From NCBI GenBank assembly GCA_938020445.1, contig CALIIC010000199.1, positions 1 through 37,547 on the forward strand: a DNA stretch of 37,547 bases, given 5' to 3'. Under the pieces are notes generated by a model. The model was not told the DNA's origin and made no database searches. It worked only from the letters and a program-made list of their open reading frames with translations. Position numbers and translations under genes: made by a program. This DNA comes from an uncultured Flavobacteriaceae bacterium. Its GTDB lineage: Bacteria > Bacteroidota > Bacteroidia > Flavobacteriales > Flavobacteriaceae. Below, one piece after another: positions 7,870 through 15,968 of this stretch. Every line of letters starts with the position of its first letter. Positions within the stretch are counted from its first letter, which is position 1.

Positions 7870-8729
7870 TGGCTACAAACACGACCAACCCGAACGAGAT
7901 GTCGTTCTTAGATCATTTGGAAGAACTGCGATGGCATTTGATACGCTGTGTCTCGGCAGTAGTGATTGTTGGTAGCGTGGCCTTTTTAATGCGGGAGTTT
8001 ATTTTTGACACCGTACTATTTGGTCCAAAAAAAATGGATTTCCCCACCTATCGGTTGTTCTGTAATATAGCAACCTACTTTGGTTTCGAATCCGACTTTT
8101 GTGCCGACGAACTTCCTTTTACAATTCAGAGCAGGTTAATGTCGGGACAATTTTCGGCGCATATCTGGACCTCTATCTGGGCCGGTTTTATTGTTGGTTT
8201 TCCATATGTCCTATACGAATTGTGGAAATTCATTAGTCCCGGGCTTTATGAAAAAGAGCGCAAAAATTCGCGCGGTTTTATTGTGATAGCATCGCTCTTA
8301 TTCTTTCTCGGGGCATTGTTCGGGTACTACGTGGTCGCGCCACTTTCAATCAACTTTTTGGGTACCTACCAAGTAAGTTCCGAGGTGACCAATGAGTTTG
8401 ACTTGGCCTCTTACGTAGCCACAGTTCGGGCTTCGGTCATCGCATGCGGATTTATATTCGAACTTCCCATCATTGTTTACTTCCTCACCAAAGTAGGTTT
8501 GGTGACGCCTGAAATTCTTAAAAAGTATCGTAAAATATCGCTAGTAGTCGTATTGATACTGGCCGCTGTGATTACACCACCCGATGTGGCAAGCCAAGTG
8601 GTCGTGGCAGTGCCCATTTTGATTTTGTATCAGGTAAGTATCCATATTTCCCGCAGAGTACTGAAAAATCAGGCCAAAAAAGAAGCTAAAAAAGCACGAA
8701 AACAAGGAAACGATGTCAAACCCCGTTGA
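7869..8729 (+). CDS. tatC: Sec-independent (twin-arginine) translocase subunit TatC
   Basis: A 286-aa inner-membrane protein that recognises twin-arginine signal peptides of folded exported proteins. The signature SFLDHLEELRWHL lies at 12-24, with the signal-binding E19. The second signature, FPYVLYELWKFISPGLYEKE, lies at 111-130. Six membrane segments are expected. The region between the first and second helices carries an insert of about 30 residues with three cysteines. The C-terminal tail is strongly basic (KKEAKKARKQG). tatA is not in this window. The start overlaps the kdsD stop, and the last 17 nt overlap the next gene. Confidence 0.96.
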   Translation: MATNTTNPNEMSFLDHLEELRWHLIRCVSAVVIVGSVAFLMREFIFDTVLFGPKKMDFPTYRLFCNIATYFGFESDFCADELPFTIQSRLMSGQFSAHIWTSIWAGFIVGFPYVLYELWKFISPGLYEKERKNSRGFIVIASLLFFLGALFGYYVVAPLSINFLGTYQVSSEVTNEFDLASYVATVRASVIACGFIFELPIIVYFLTKVGLVTPEILKKYRKISLVVVLILAAVITPPDVASQVVVAVPILILYQVSIHISRRVLKNQAKKEAKKARKQGNDVKPR

Positions 8730-9063
8730 AGAATTTAATAGTTATAGGGAAAAGATGAACGAAAAGTTATTGGCAGACAATAACAAAATCATCAAACGTA
8801 TTTTCAATTTGGACACCAATGCATATGCCGCCGGTGCCCTTGATGTAAAGACCAAAGAATTATTGGGTCTTGTAGCTTCTACTGTTTTGCGATGCGATGA
8901 CTGTGTAAAATACCATTTGGAGACCAGCTTTAAAGAAGGCGCTACCAAGGAGGAAGTGATGGAAACGATGGGTATTGCGACCCTTGTTGGCGGTACCATT
9001 GTAGTCCCGCACCTGCGAAGGGCCTATGAATTTTGGGAAGCCCTTGAGCAACAAGAAGGTTAA
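8713..9063 (+). CDS. AhpD-like / carboxymuconolactone decarboxylase-family protein
   Basis: A 116-aa single-domain protein of the AhpD-like fold. The redox motif C61-DD-C64-VKYH68 is the CxxC-xxxH signature of the peroxidase-like branch, so a thiol-based oxidoreductase role is more likely than decarboxylation. The family usually forms trimers or hexamers of all-helical subunits. It starts inside tatC (17-nt overlap), so expression is tied to the kdsD-tatC operon, and it precedes lptB. The true substrate cannot be read from sequence. Confidence 0.88.
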   Translation: MSNPVEEFNSYREKMNEKLLADNNKIIKRIFNLDTNAYAAGALDVKTKELLGLVASTVLRCDDCVKYHLETSFKEGATKEEVMETMGIATLVGGTIVVPHLRRAYEFWEALEQQEG

Positions 9064-9101
9064 AAAAACCGTAATAATTTTTCAAAACATATGGTAAACT
9101 G

Positions 9102-9109
9102 TAGTTTTG
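9102..9109 (+). promoter_or_regulatory. Possible -7 element for lptB
   Basis: TAGTTTTG is a perfect TAnnTTTG match 67 nt upstream of the lptB start. About 19 nt upstream there is only a T-rich stretch and no TTG, so it may be a secondary promoter within the operon. Confidence 0.4.
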
Positions 9110-9176
9110 ATACCCTTACGCAGGCTGTTTAATTGGCACGCACAAAAGCAACGAAACTAGAACTTGACACTTTAAA

Positions 9177-9917
9177 ATGAAATTACGGGCCGAAAATATC
9201 ATGAAAACCTATAGCGGACGACAAGTAGTTCGCGGTATTTCCTTGGAGGTAAACCAGGGTGAAATCATAGGATTGTTGGGGCCGAACGGAGCCGGAAAAA
9301 CAACTTCGTTCTACATGATCGTAGGTTTGGTAAAACCCAATGGCGGAAAGATCTTTCTAGATGATATGGAAATCACCAACTTCCCGATGTACAAAAGAGC
9401 TCAAAACGGTATCGGGTATCTGGCGCAGGAGGCCTCTGTTTTTAGAAAGTTAAGCATCGAAAAAAATATTTTAAGTGTGCTCCAACTTACCAAATTAAGT
9501 AAGAAAGAGCAGCTAATGAAGATGGAATCGCTCATCGAGGAATTTGGATTGGGACATATTCGAAAAAACCGTGGTGACCTGCTTTCCGGAGGGGAACGAA
9601 GGCGAACAGAAATTGCCCGTGCCCTGGCAACAGACCCTAAATTTATTCTGCTTGATGAACCCTTTGCGGGTGTTGACCCAGTGGCGGTTGAAGACATTCA
9701 ACGCATTGTTGCGCAACTCAAAAACAAAAATATAGGTATCTTGATCACGGATCATAATGTGCAAGAAACCTTGGCCATTACAGAACGTTCGTACCTAATG
9801 TTCGAAGGCGGTATTTTAAAATCGGGGCATCCCGAGGATCTTGCGGCCGATGAAATGGTGCGCAAAGTATATCTAGGGCAAAACTTCGAACTGCGTAAAA
9901 AGAAATTGGATTTTTAG
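9177..9917 (+). CDS. lptB: LPS export ABC transporter ATP-binding protein LptB
   Basis: A 246-aa cytoplasmic ATPase that with LptF and LptG extracts LPS from the inner membrane and drives it to the outer membrane. Walker A is GPNGAGKT (35-42), the Q-loop glutamine is Q84 in YLAQE, the signature is LSGGE (136-140) followed by [10 protein letters not shown], Walker B is FILLDE (156-161), and the switch histidine is H193 in ITDHN. Length and the [12 protein letters not shown] stretch are typical of LptB rather than of LivG-type transporters. It follows the AhpD-like gene by 113 nt on the same strand, grouping it with kdsD, another LPS gene. It converges on pssA. Confidence 0.95.
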   Translation: MKLRAENIMKTYSGRQVVRGISLEVNQGEIIGLLGPNGAGKTTSFYMIVGLVKPNGGKIFLDDMEITNFPMYKRAQNGIGYLAQEASVFRKLSIEKNILSVLQLTKLSKKEQLMKMESLIEEFGLGHIRKNRGDLLSGGERRRTEIARALATDPKFILLDEPFAGVDPVAVEDIQRIVAQLKNKNIGILITDHNVQETLAITERSYLMFEGGILKSGHPEDLAADEMVRKVYLGQNFELRKKKLDF

Positions 9918-9989
9918 ATTTCGCCGTTTTCACTGCCCCTGCGCCTAACAAGCACCCTCGCTCAAAAAAATACAAGGTAGTTGTTGTCC

Positions 9990-10742
9990 CTATTTGGTCT
10001 GTAAATTGCTAATGACAGAGGTGACAATGTAAAAGAAGATGATGATCGGAATTGCCAAATAACGCAAGGTAACCAACAATACCAGACTAACGATGATGAA
10101 GGTGTAGCGCAACGCATTGTTCTGAAAATTCCAATTTTTAAATTTTAAGGCGAACAAAGCTATGTTTGAATTCAGCAAATACGCGCTGACCAAAGTAACA
10201 CTGATCAGGAACCATTGGTTTAGGATGATTTCGTTCAATAGATCATTCTGTTGATACATTAGAATCAACGGCAAGGAAAGTATTAAAAGGGCATTTGCCG
10301 GGGTAGGCAACCCAATAAAGGAAGATACTTGGTTTTCGTCAATATTAAATTTAGCAAGCCGATACGCCGAAGCGAGCGTAATTAAAAAACCGAAAAAGGG
10401 CAAAGGAGAAAACACACCACCAATCCACAACATCGATTCAGAAGGGGTAGCAGAAAATTCCAGGTTCCACCCGCCGCTCATCGACATGCCCAAGAGCTGA
10501 AACATCACAATCCCGGGTACTAAACCGCTCGTAATCATATCTGCCAAAGAATCGAGCTGCAGCCCCAACGCACTGCGAACATCCAATATGCGCGCCGCCA
10601 GCCCATCGAACCAATCAAAAACGATTCCTATAAAAACAAACAAGGCCGCTAGATCTAACTGATTCAATACCGCGAAAACGGTCGCGACACAACCACAAAA
10701 AACATTTCCTAAGGTGATAAGGTTGGGTATATGGCGTTTCAT
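9990..10742 (-). CDS. pssA: CDP-diacylglycerol-serine O-phosphatidyltransferase
   Basis: A 250-aa inner-membrane enzyme making phosphatidylserine, the precursor of phosphatidylethanolamine, from CDP-diacylglycerol and serine. The complete CDP-alcohol phosphotransferase signature is present: D43-x2-D46-G47-x2-A50-R51-x8-G60-x3-D64-x3-D68. The N-terminus RHIPNLITLGNVFCG is typical of the PssA subclass. Seven or eight hydrophobic segments follow. Start is ATG 10742 on the minus strand, with a 193-nt gap to the divergent Lnb-like gene. It converges on lptB with no clear terminator between them. Confidence 0.93.
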   Translation of the reverse strand: MKRHIPNLITLGNVFCGCVATVFAVLNQLDLAALFVFIGIVFDWFDGLAARILDVRSALGLQLDSLADMITSGLVPGIVMFQLLGMSMSGGWNLEFSATPSESMLWIGGVFSPLPFFGFLITLASAYRLAKFNIDENQVSSFIGLPTPANALLILSLPLILMYQQNDLLNEIILNQWFLISVTLVSAYLLNSNIALFALKFKNWNFQNNALRYTFIIVSLVLLVTLRYLAIPIIIFFYIVTSVISNLQTK

Positions 10743-10935
10743 TTACTTCTTTTTTGGTCCGTGATCGTTCTTCACATCGTTCCTTAAGGCCATAAAGCGC
10801 TATACATACTTGGCGGGCCTTAAGTACAATGGTATGACTCATTCATCAATTTTATAAAAATAACACAAAAAAAGAAGTAAGCCTTTAGGCATTTATTTTA
10901 TTCGGATATTTGCCCAAAAAGCAACAACCTTTTAG

Positions 10936-12093
10936 ATGCATATACGAACCTATCTTTTTTTGTTCCTTCTGGTCTTTAGCGTATCAGGTTTTTCTCAAGA
11001 ATTCACCATATCTGCCTTAACAAGGGTGAGTATTTTAACGGTGGGGCCCGGCGATGAACTCAATAGCAAATTCGGTCATAGCGCAATACGTGTAAAAGAC
11101 CCTACAACAGATCTTGACATTGTATACAATTACGGGATGTTCGATTTTAACACGCCCAATTTTTACATGAAATTTACCCGTGGCAAGCTCGATTATCGTT
11201 TGGCCAAACAACGGTTTACCTATTTCCTAAGATCCTATGAGATCGAAAAACGCTGGTTAAAAGAACAGGTGCTCCAACTAAAACCGGAAGAGGTGCAAGC
11301 TTTGTTGGGGTTTCTGGAAAAAAACCACCTGCCTGAAAATAGGTTTTACAAATACGATTTCTTTTTTGACAATTGCACCACGCGTTTGCCCGAAGCCTTA
11401 AAGACCGTCCTGGGCACGAAACTAACATTGGATCCAGGCGATGTAGGCGACGAAACCACGTATCGCGATTTGATTCATCAAAATTTAGAACTTAATTCCT
11501 GGTCTAACTTTGGTATTGATTTGGCATTGGGGTCCGTGATCGATGAAAAGGGAACGCCTTTTCTCCCTATCAATGTCTATGATCAACTCGAACAATCCAA
11601 AATCAATACGGAGCCGATTGTTTATAAAGACATTTCCCTTCTTGAAGATCACCGTCCCGAAAACAAAGCGAACTTTTTAACAACGCCTTTTTTCTGGTTG
11701 GTGATTGTATTGGGTGCCGTAGCCTTGGTGACCTATTTCGATTTTAAAAAAGGGAAACGGTCTCGATGGCTCGATTTTGGTTTGTTTTTTAGTACCGGAG
11801 CTGCAGGGCTCCTCATTTTATTCTTATGGTTTGCGACAGACCACCAGGCGACAAAGACCAATTTTAACGCATTGTGGGCCTTTGCGCCCAATTTGATCGT
11901 TGCATTTTTTATGCTTAAAAAACAGCTTCCCGCCTGGAGCAGGGCATATTGCTATCTTTTAGTAGGCTTAATACTAGTGACTGTGCTTTTATGGGTACTA
12001 AATATACAAGTGTTTTCGCCTTTGATCATTTTGATCTTAGTAGCTTTGGCGATTCGTTATCTCTTTCTAAGTCGATTGGCCGTTGTTAGATGA
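10936..12093 (+). CDS. DUF4105 / Lnb-type membrane protein (probable lipoprotein N-acyltransferase family)
   Basis: A 385-aa protein with a signal peptide (MHIRTYLFLFLLVFSVSGFS, then Q). The periplasmic DUF4105 domain (about 25-240) carries the two expected active-site regions: H48 in NSKFGHSAIR and C147 in FFDNCTTRLPE, a papain/NlpC-like Cys-His pair. Five membrane segments follow from about 252 to 380. This domain was linked to lipoprotein N-acylation in Bacteroides (Lnb), which replaces the missing Lnt. I transfer that role by family and architecture, not by a direct match. Promoter candidate: GATATTTG at 10905-10912 with TTTA upstream. Divergent from pssA. Confidence 0.8.
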   Translation: MHIRTYLFLFLLVFSVSGFSQEFTISALTRVSILTVGPGDELNSKFGHSAIRVKDPTTDLDIVYNYGMFDFNTPNFYMKFTRGKLDYRLAKQRFTYFLRSYEIEKRWLKEQVLQLKPEEVQALLGFLEKNHLPENRFYKYDFFFDNCTTRLPEALKTVLGTKLTLDPGDVGDETTYRDLIHQNLELNSWSNFGIDLALGSVIDEKGTPFLPINVYDQLEQSKINTEPIVYKDISLLEDHRPENKANFLTTPFFWLVIVLGAVALVTYFDFKKGKRSRWLDFGLFFSTGAAGLLILFLWFATDHQATKTNFNALWAFAPNLIVAFFMLKKQLPAWSRAYCYLLVGLILVTVLLWVLNIQVFSPLIILILVALAIRYLFLSRLAVVR

Positions 12094-12193
12094 ACCTTCT
12101 GGTAACTCTCTTTGAATCGTGCACAAGAAAAGGCAATAAATAATAACGTTAACTAGTTCGAGTCAGTACCAAACTTGAACATGAACTTGTAAA

Positions 12194-14074
12194 ATGAACC
12201 TACTCACCGTTGAAAATATATCAAAGTCGTTTGGAGAACGCGTCCTGTTCGAACAACTTTCCTTTGGTATCAATAAGGATCAAAAGATTGCATTGATTGC
12301 CAAAAACGGTACTGGAAAAACATCCATACTAAATATCTTGTCCGGCGCAGACGCTCCCGATAGCGGTAAGGTAAACTACAGAAAAGGTATTCGCACCTCC
12401 TTTTTGGAGCAAGAACCAAATTTAGACCCCAAACTCACGATTGAAGAAACCATTTTTGCTTCTGACAATGATATTTTAAAAGTCATTGCTCGCTATGAGG
12501 CAGCCTTGGAAAATCCGGAAGATCAAGATGCATATCAAAGCGCCTTTGAAGATATGGAACGTTTTAGCGCTTGGGATTTTGAAACGCAGTACAAGCAGAT
12601 CTTATCCAAACTGAAGTTAGATGATCTTGAGGTAAAAGTGGGGTTGCTGTCCGGAGGGCAAAAAAAACGAATCGCCCTTGCAAATGCACTGATCAATAGA
12701 CCCGACCTGTTAATCCTAGATGAACCTACCAACCACCTGGATTTGGAAATGATCGAATGGTTGGAACACTATTTCGCAAAAGAGAATATGACCTTGTTCA
12801 TGGTCACCCACGACCGCTACTTCCTAGAAAGGGTATGCAATGAAATCATAGAACTAGACGAGGGTGTGCTGTACCCATACAAAGGCAATTACTCCTATTA
12901 TTTGGAAAAAAAAGAAGCACGGATCGAACAAGAGGCCACCGAACTTCATAAATCAAAGCAGCTCTTCAAAAAAGAACTCGCTTGGATGCGACGCCAGCCA
13001 AAGGCCAGAACCACAAAGTCGAAATCAAGGATCGATGATTTTCAGACGATCAAGGACAAGGCCGGGAAGCGCAGAAATGAGCACGAGGTGCAGTTAGAGA
13101 TTAATATGGAACGGGTTGGGAGTAAAATTTTAGAGCTACACAAACTGGTAAAATCCTATCCGGAAAAACCCATTCTTAATAAGTTCGACTACACCTTTAA
13201 CAAGGGAGAACGTGTGGGCATCATTGGTAAGAATGGTACGGGTAAATCTACCTTCCTAAACATTATTACAGGCACCGATAGTCCCGACAATGGCAAAGTC
13301 ATTGTAGGGGACACCATTAAGTTCGGGTATTACACCCAAAAAGGCATTGATGTAAAAAAGGGCCAAAAAGTAATAGACGTGGTTCGGGAATTCGGGGATT
13401 TTATCCCCTTGATGAAAGGCCGCCAAATCTCTGCCCAACAATTATTGGAGCGTTTTCTTTTTGATCGAAAAAAGCAATACGATTTTGTAGACAAGTTAAG
13501 CGGAGGGGAACGCAAAAGGCTCTACCTATGTACCGTATTGATTCAAAACCCTAATTTTCTAATCCTTGATGAACCTACGAACGATCTTGATATCGTTACC
13601 TTAAATGTATTGGAAAGTTTTCTATTGGATTTTCCAGGTTGCCTCATTGTAGTTTCGCATGATCGGTATTTTATGGATAAAATTGTAGACCACCTTTTCG
13701 TCTTTAGGGGAAATGCCGTTATCGAGGATTTTCCTGGCAACTATTCAGACTTTAGAGCCTACGAAGACAGTGTGATAATCGAAGGTAGAATCGAGAAGGA
13801 AAAACAGCAAGAATCAAAAGCGCCCAAGAAAAATTGGAAAGAGGATACAACGAAAAGCAAGCTTTCCTATGCCGAACAAAAGGAGCACAAGCAGCTTGAA
13901 AAAGACATTCAAAAACTGGAATTTAAGAAAGGTGAAATCGAACAACAGTTTGTGACCGGTGACCTTTCCCCGGAAGACATCGCCGATCTTTCCAAGAAAT
14001 TAAAGGAAATTGCAGATGGTATTGAAACGAAAACCGAGCGATGGTTCGAGTTATCGGCCATTATCGAAGGCTAA
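12194..14074 (+). CDS. uup: ABC-F family ATPase, Uup type
   Basis: A 626-aa soluble protein with two ATP-binding domains and no membrane part. The first has AKNGTGKT (36-43) and LLSGGQ (151-156); the second has GKNGTGKS (345-352) and LSGGE (435-439). In the first, the leading glycine of Walker A is alanine. The linker (about 243-305) is basic and helical, as in ABC-F proteins that act at the ribosomal E site. The C-terminus (about 560-626) is a coiled coil, EQKEHKQLEKDIQKLEFKK, as in Uup, which is known to bind DNA. The role is probably ribosome-related quality control or genome stability. Symbol assigned by architecture. It leads a plus-strand run with the next three genes. Confidence 0.88.
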   Translation: MNLLTVENISKSFGERVLFEQLSFGINKDQKIALIAKNGTGKTSILNILSGADAPDSGKVNYRKGIRTSFLEQEPNLDPKLTIEETIFASDNDILKVIARYEAALENPEDQDAYQSAFEDMERFSAWDFETQYKQILSKLKLDDLEVKVGLLSGGQKKRIALANALINRPDLLILDEPTNHLDLEMIEWLEHYFAKENMTLFMVTHDRYFLERVCNEIIELDEGVLYPYKGNYSYYLEKKEARIEQEATELHKSKQLFKKELAWMRRQPKARTTKSKSRIDDFQTIKDKAGKRRNEHEVQLEINMERVGSKILELHKLVKSYPEKPILNKFDYTFNKGERVGIIGKNGTGKSTFLNIITGTDSPDNGKVIVGDTIKFGYYTQKGIDVKKGQKVIDVVREFGDFIPLMKGRQISAQQLLERFLFDRKKQYDFVDKLSGGERKRLYLCTVLIQNPNFLILDEPTNDLDIVTLNVLESFLLDFPGCLIVVSHDRYFMDKIVDHLFVFRGNAVIEDFPGNYSDFRAYEDSVIIEGRIEKEKQQESKAPKKNWKEDTTKSKLSYAEQKEHKQLEKDIQKLEFKKGEIEQQFVTGDLSPEDIADLSKKLKEIADGIETKTERWFELSAIIEG

Positions 14075-14096
14075 AGAAGTGTTTTGAACTTTTCCG

Positions 14097-14597
14097 ATGG
14101 GCAGTATTTCTAAACAACTTAACTTTTTATTGACCGCCACCAACCAGCATGGGGTACACTCCCCCTTTGTATACAAGTTCGTTACGGAGTGCCTCTATAC
14201 CTCAAGAAAGAAAAAGCACAAAACAATCGACGTGCTCTTTAAGAGTATTTCCTATTTTGAAACTAAAAGCCTTCTGCTTACGGAAGCGTATAGTGGATAT
14301 ACGGTGGAAATTCAAAAGAAATTCCCACTGGTTCGATTTGGGAGCCCTCCCTATGACCTATTCTTGATAGATGCAAGCGTCGAAACGGAAATACGGGACC
14401 TTATAGCCAACCCAACATCATTGCATAACAATACGATGCTATTGATCGATCGTATCCACAAAAATTCAAAAAACGAAAGCGTATGGCAGGCGGTGAAGGC
14501 TTCACCAAACGTAACCGTTACCATAGACCTATTTTACTGTGGTGTCGTTTTTTTTAGAAAGGAACAGGTAAAAGAACATTTTAAGATTCGAATTTAA
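14097..14597 (+). CDS. Shrunken class I methyltransferase-like protein
   Basis: A 166-aa protein. The start, MGSISKQLNFLLTATNQHGV then HSPFVYKFVT, and the end, VTVTIDLFYCGVVFFRKEQ, match the ends of a flavobacterial SAM-dependent methyltransferase family that I recall as some 40-60 residues longer. Between them the SAM-binding glycine loop is missing: FETKSLLLTEAYSGYTVEIQ passes straight to a short YDLFLIDAS strand. So the fold edges survive but cofactor binding is doubtful. The reading frame is clean and neighbours are close (22 nt after uup), so it looks maintained rather than freshly broken. Either a derived non-enzymatic relative or a slowly decaying gene. Confidence 0.7.
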   Translation: MGSISKQLNFLLTATNQHGVHSPFVYKFVTECLYTSRKKKHKTIDVLFKSISYFETKSLLLTEAYSGYTVEIQKKFPLVRFGSPPYDLFLIDASVETEIRDLIANPTSLHNNTMLLIDRIHKNSKNESVWQAVKASPNVTVTIDLFYCGVVFFRKEQVKEHFKIRI

Positions 14598-14630
14598 TGC
14601 CCTAATTTTAAGCATTGAAAGACTAATGGG

Positions 14631-14771
14631 ATGAACAATACACTTTACATCATCTTTGGAGGCATATTTATGCTCTACTTAATCGTTACCATTACCACCC
14701 GTACTAAATCGAAGCAACGCAAGTCCCGAAAGTTTATGGAAGACTACAAGCGCAAGGATACGGATGAATGA
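14631..14771 (+). CDS. Small single-pass membrane protein (46 aa)
   Basis: ATG 14631 to TGA 14769-14771 gives 46 residues. A membrane helix (about 5-23, LYIIFGGIFMLYLIVTITT) is followed by a highly charged cytoplasmic tail (TKSKQRKSRKFMEDYKRKD). It lies 33 nt after the methyltransferase-like gene and 43 nt before the adenosyltransferase, on the same strand, so it fills an otherwise gene-free gap. The clear helix-plus-basic-tail design supports a real gene. No function is known to me. Confidence 0.6.
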   Translation: MNNTLYIIFGGIFMLYLIVTITTRTKSKQRKSRKFMEDYKRKDTDE

Positions 14772-14814
14772 TGCATTGCTTCGCACCTAATAGGACTCAA
14801 TTTGAACATATTCA

Positions 14815-15390
14815 ATGAAAATATATACCAAAACAGGAGACAAAGGTACTACGGCATTGTTTGGGGGCACCCGTGTACCAAAGCATCATATACGAATCAA
14901 TAGCTATGGCACCGTAGACGAACTGAATTCGTGGCTCGGCCTTATTCGCGATCAGGAAATCGATTCCCATTCCAAAGAAACACTTACCAATATCCAAGAC
15001 AAACTTTTTACCGTGGGGGCGATATTGGCTACCGAACCTCAAAAAGCCGTGCTTAAAAATGGCAAAGAGCGGTTGAACATCCCTAAAATCAATGCCGCCG
15101 ATGTACTGTTTTTGGAGACAGAAATGGATGAAATGGAAGAGAACCTTCCGCCCATGACCCATTTTATACTTCCCGGGGGCCATACGACCGTGTCATATTG
15201 TCATTTAGCGCGAACCGTCTGCAGGCGGGCCGAACGCATGGCGACACTCTTACATGAGAACGAGCCGTTTGAAGACAGTGTACTGGTATATTTGAATCGT
15301 TTGTCCGATTATCTTTTCGTACTGGCACGAAAGTTGTCTAAAGACTTGCAGGCGACTGAAATAAAGTGGATTCCCAAAAAAAATGGTTAA
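14815..15390 (+). CDS. Cob(I)alamin adenosyltransferase, PduO type
   Basis: A 191-aa enzyme transferring the 5'-deoxyadenosyl group of ATP to cob(I)alamin to give adenosylcobalamin. The ATP-binding start MKIYTKTGDKGTTALFGG and RINSYGTVDELNSWLG, and the C-terminal CRRAERMATLL and LNRLSDYLFVLARKL, are hallmarks of the PduO/MMAB branch rather than CobA. The family is trimeric with five-helix bundles. No cobalamin-dependent enzyme is visible nearby, so its client lies elsewhere in the genome. It ends the plus-strand run begun by uup. The next gene has its own strong promoter. Confidence 0.93.
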   Translation: MKIYTKTGDKGTTALFGGTRVPKHHIRINSYGTVDELNSWLGLIRDQEIDSHSKETLTNIQDKLFTVGAILATEPQKAVLKNGKERLNIPKINAADVLFLETEMDEMEENLPPMTHFILPGGHTTVSYCHLARTVCRRAERMATLLHENEPFEDSVLVYLNRLSDYLFVLARKLSKDLQATEIKWIPKKNG

Positions 15391-15470
15391 TAATCCCCTA
15401 TTTTTTAGCCCTGCACAATATTAAATAAAAAATTGTGTTGATAAATTACGTGAAATAGTCTAAAAAAAAC

Positions 15471-15500
15471 TTGACTATTTCCTTTTAAAATATACTTTTG
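15471..15500 (+). promoter_or_regulatory. Strong promoter for the DUF2795 gene
   Basis: TTG (15471-15473), exactly 19 nt, then TACTTTTG (15493-15500): a full match to the Bacteroidota vegetative promoter. The start codon follows 26 nt after the -7 box. Confidence 0.85.
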
Positions 15501-15526
15501 CAAAAAATTAAAATCAAACCATCAGC

Positions 15527-15751
15527 ATGTACTGGACATTAGAACTAGCATCCTATTTAAGTGATGCCCCCTGGCCGGCCACTAAAGACGAATTAATAGA
15601 TTACTCTATTCGAACCGGTGCGCCTTTAGAGGTCGTAGAAAACCTTCAGTCTATGGAAGAGGAAGGTGGAGAAATTTACGAGTCTATCGAAGAAATTTGG
15701 CCCGACTATCCCACGGAAGAAGATTACCTCTGGAACGAGGACGAATATTAA
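15527..15751 (+). CDS. DUF2795 domain-containing small acidic protein
   Basis: A 74-aa, strongly acidic soluble protein (MYWTLELASYLSDAPWPATK at the start, EEDYLWNEDEY at the end). It fits the DUF2795 family: LASYLSDAPWPATKDELIDY followed by GAPLEVVENLQ. I recall near-identical proteins throughout Flavobacteriia. The compact helical domain has no catalytic residues I can recognise. It has its own consensus promoter and its own terminator, so it is a single-gene unit, probably well expressed. Function unknown. Confidence 0.88.
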   Translation: MYWTLELASYLSDAPWPATKDELIDYSIRTGAPLEVVENLQSMEEEGGEIYESIEEIWPDYPTEEDYLWNEDEY

Positions 15752-15771
15752 TAACGACACCCTAGTGTTGT

Positions 15772-15799
15772 AAAAAGTCTCCATTGGAGGCTTTTTTTT
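15772..15799 (+). terminator. Terminator after the DUF2795 gene
   Basis: AGTCTCC (15776-15782) pairs with GGAGGCT (15786-15792) with one wobble across a 3-nt loop, followed by seven or more T. It isolates the gene from secA. Confidence 0.85.
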
Positions 15800-15822
15800 A
15801 TGGGCTTGTCTTTCGTTTTCTG

Positions 15823-15968
15823 TAATTTTGGCAGTTCATGAAGGTATTTTAGAGAATTCACAAAACTGGAATGCCTTTTGACAGACAGAGGGCAGAACCG
15901 TCCTAGATACTAAAAATCGATACGATACCGGTAGCACCCGGTACACCATATAAAACAGCATTCACATT
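15823..15968 (+). promoter_or_regulatory. secA promoter element and long leader with a small hairpin
   Basis: TAATTTTG (15823-15830) is a perfect -7 match, though no TTG lies at the usual distance upstream. If used, it gives a leader of about 130 nt. The leader holds a perfect 6-bp hairpin, TACCGG (15926-15931) with CCGGTA (15938-15943), 25 nt before the start codon. No upstream open frame resembling SecM is evident. Confidence 0.45.
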
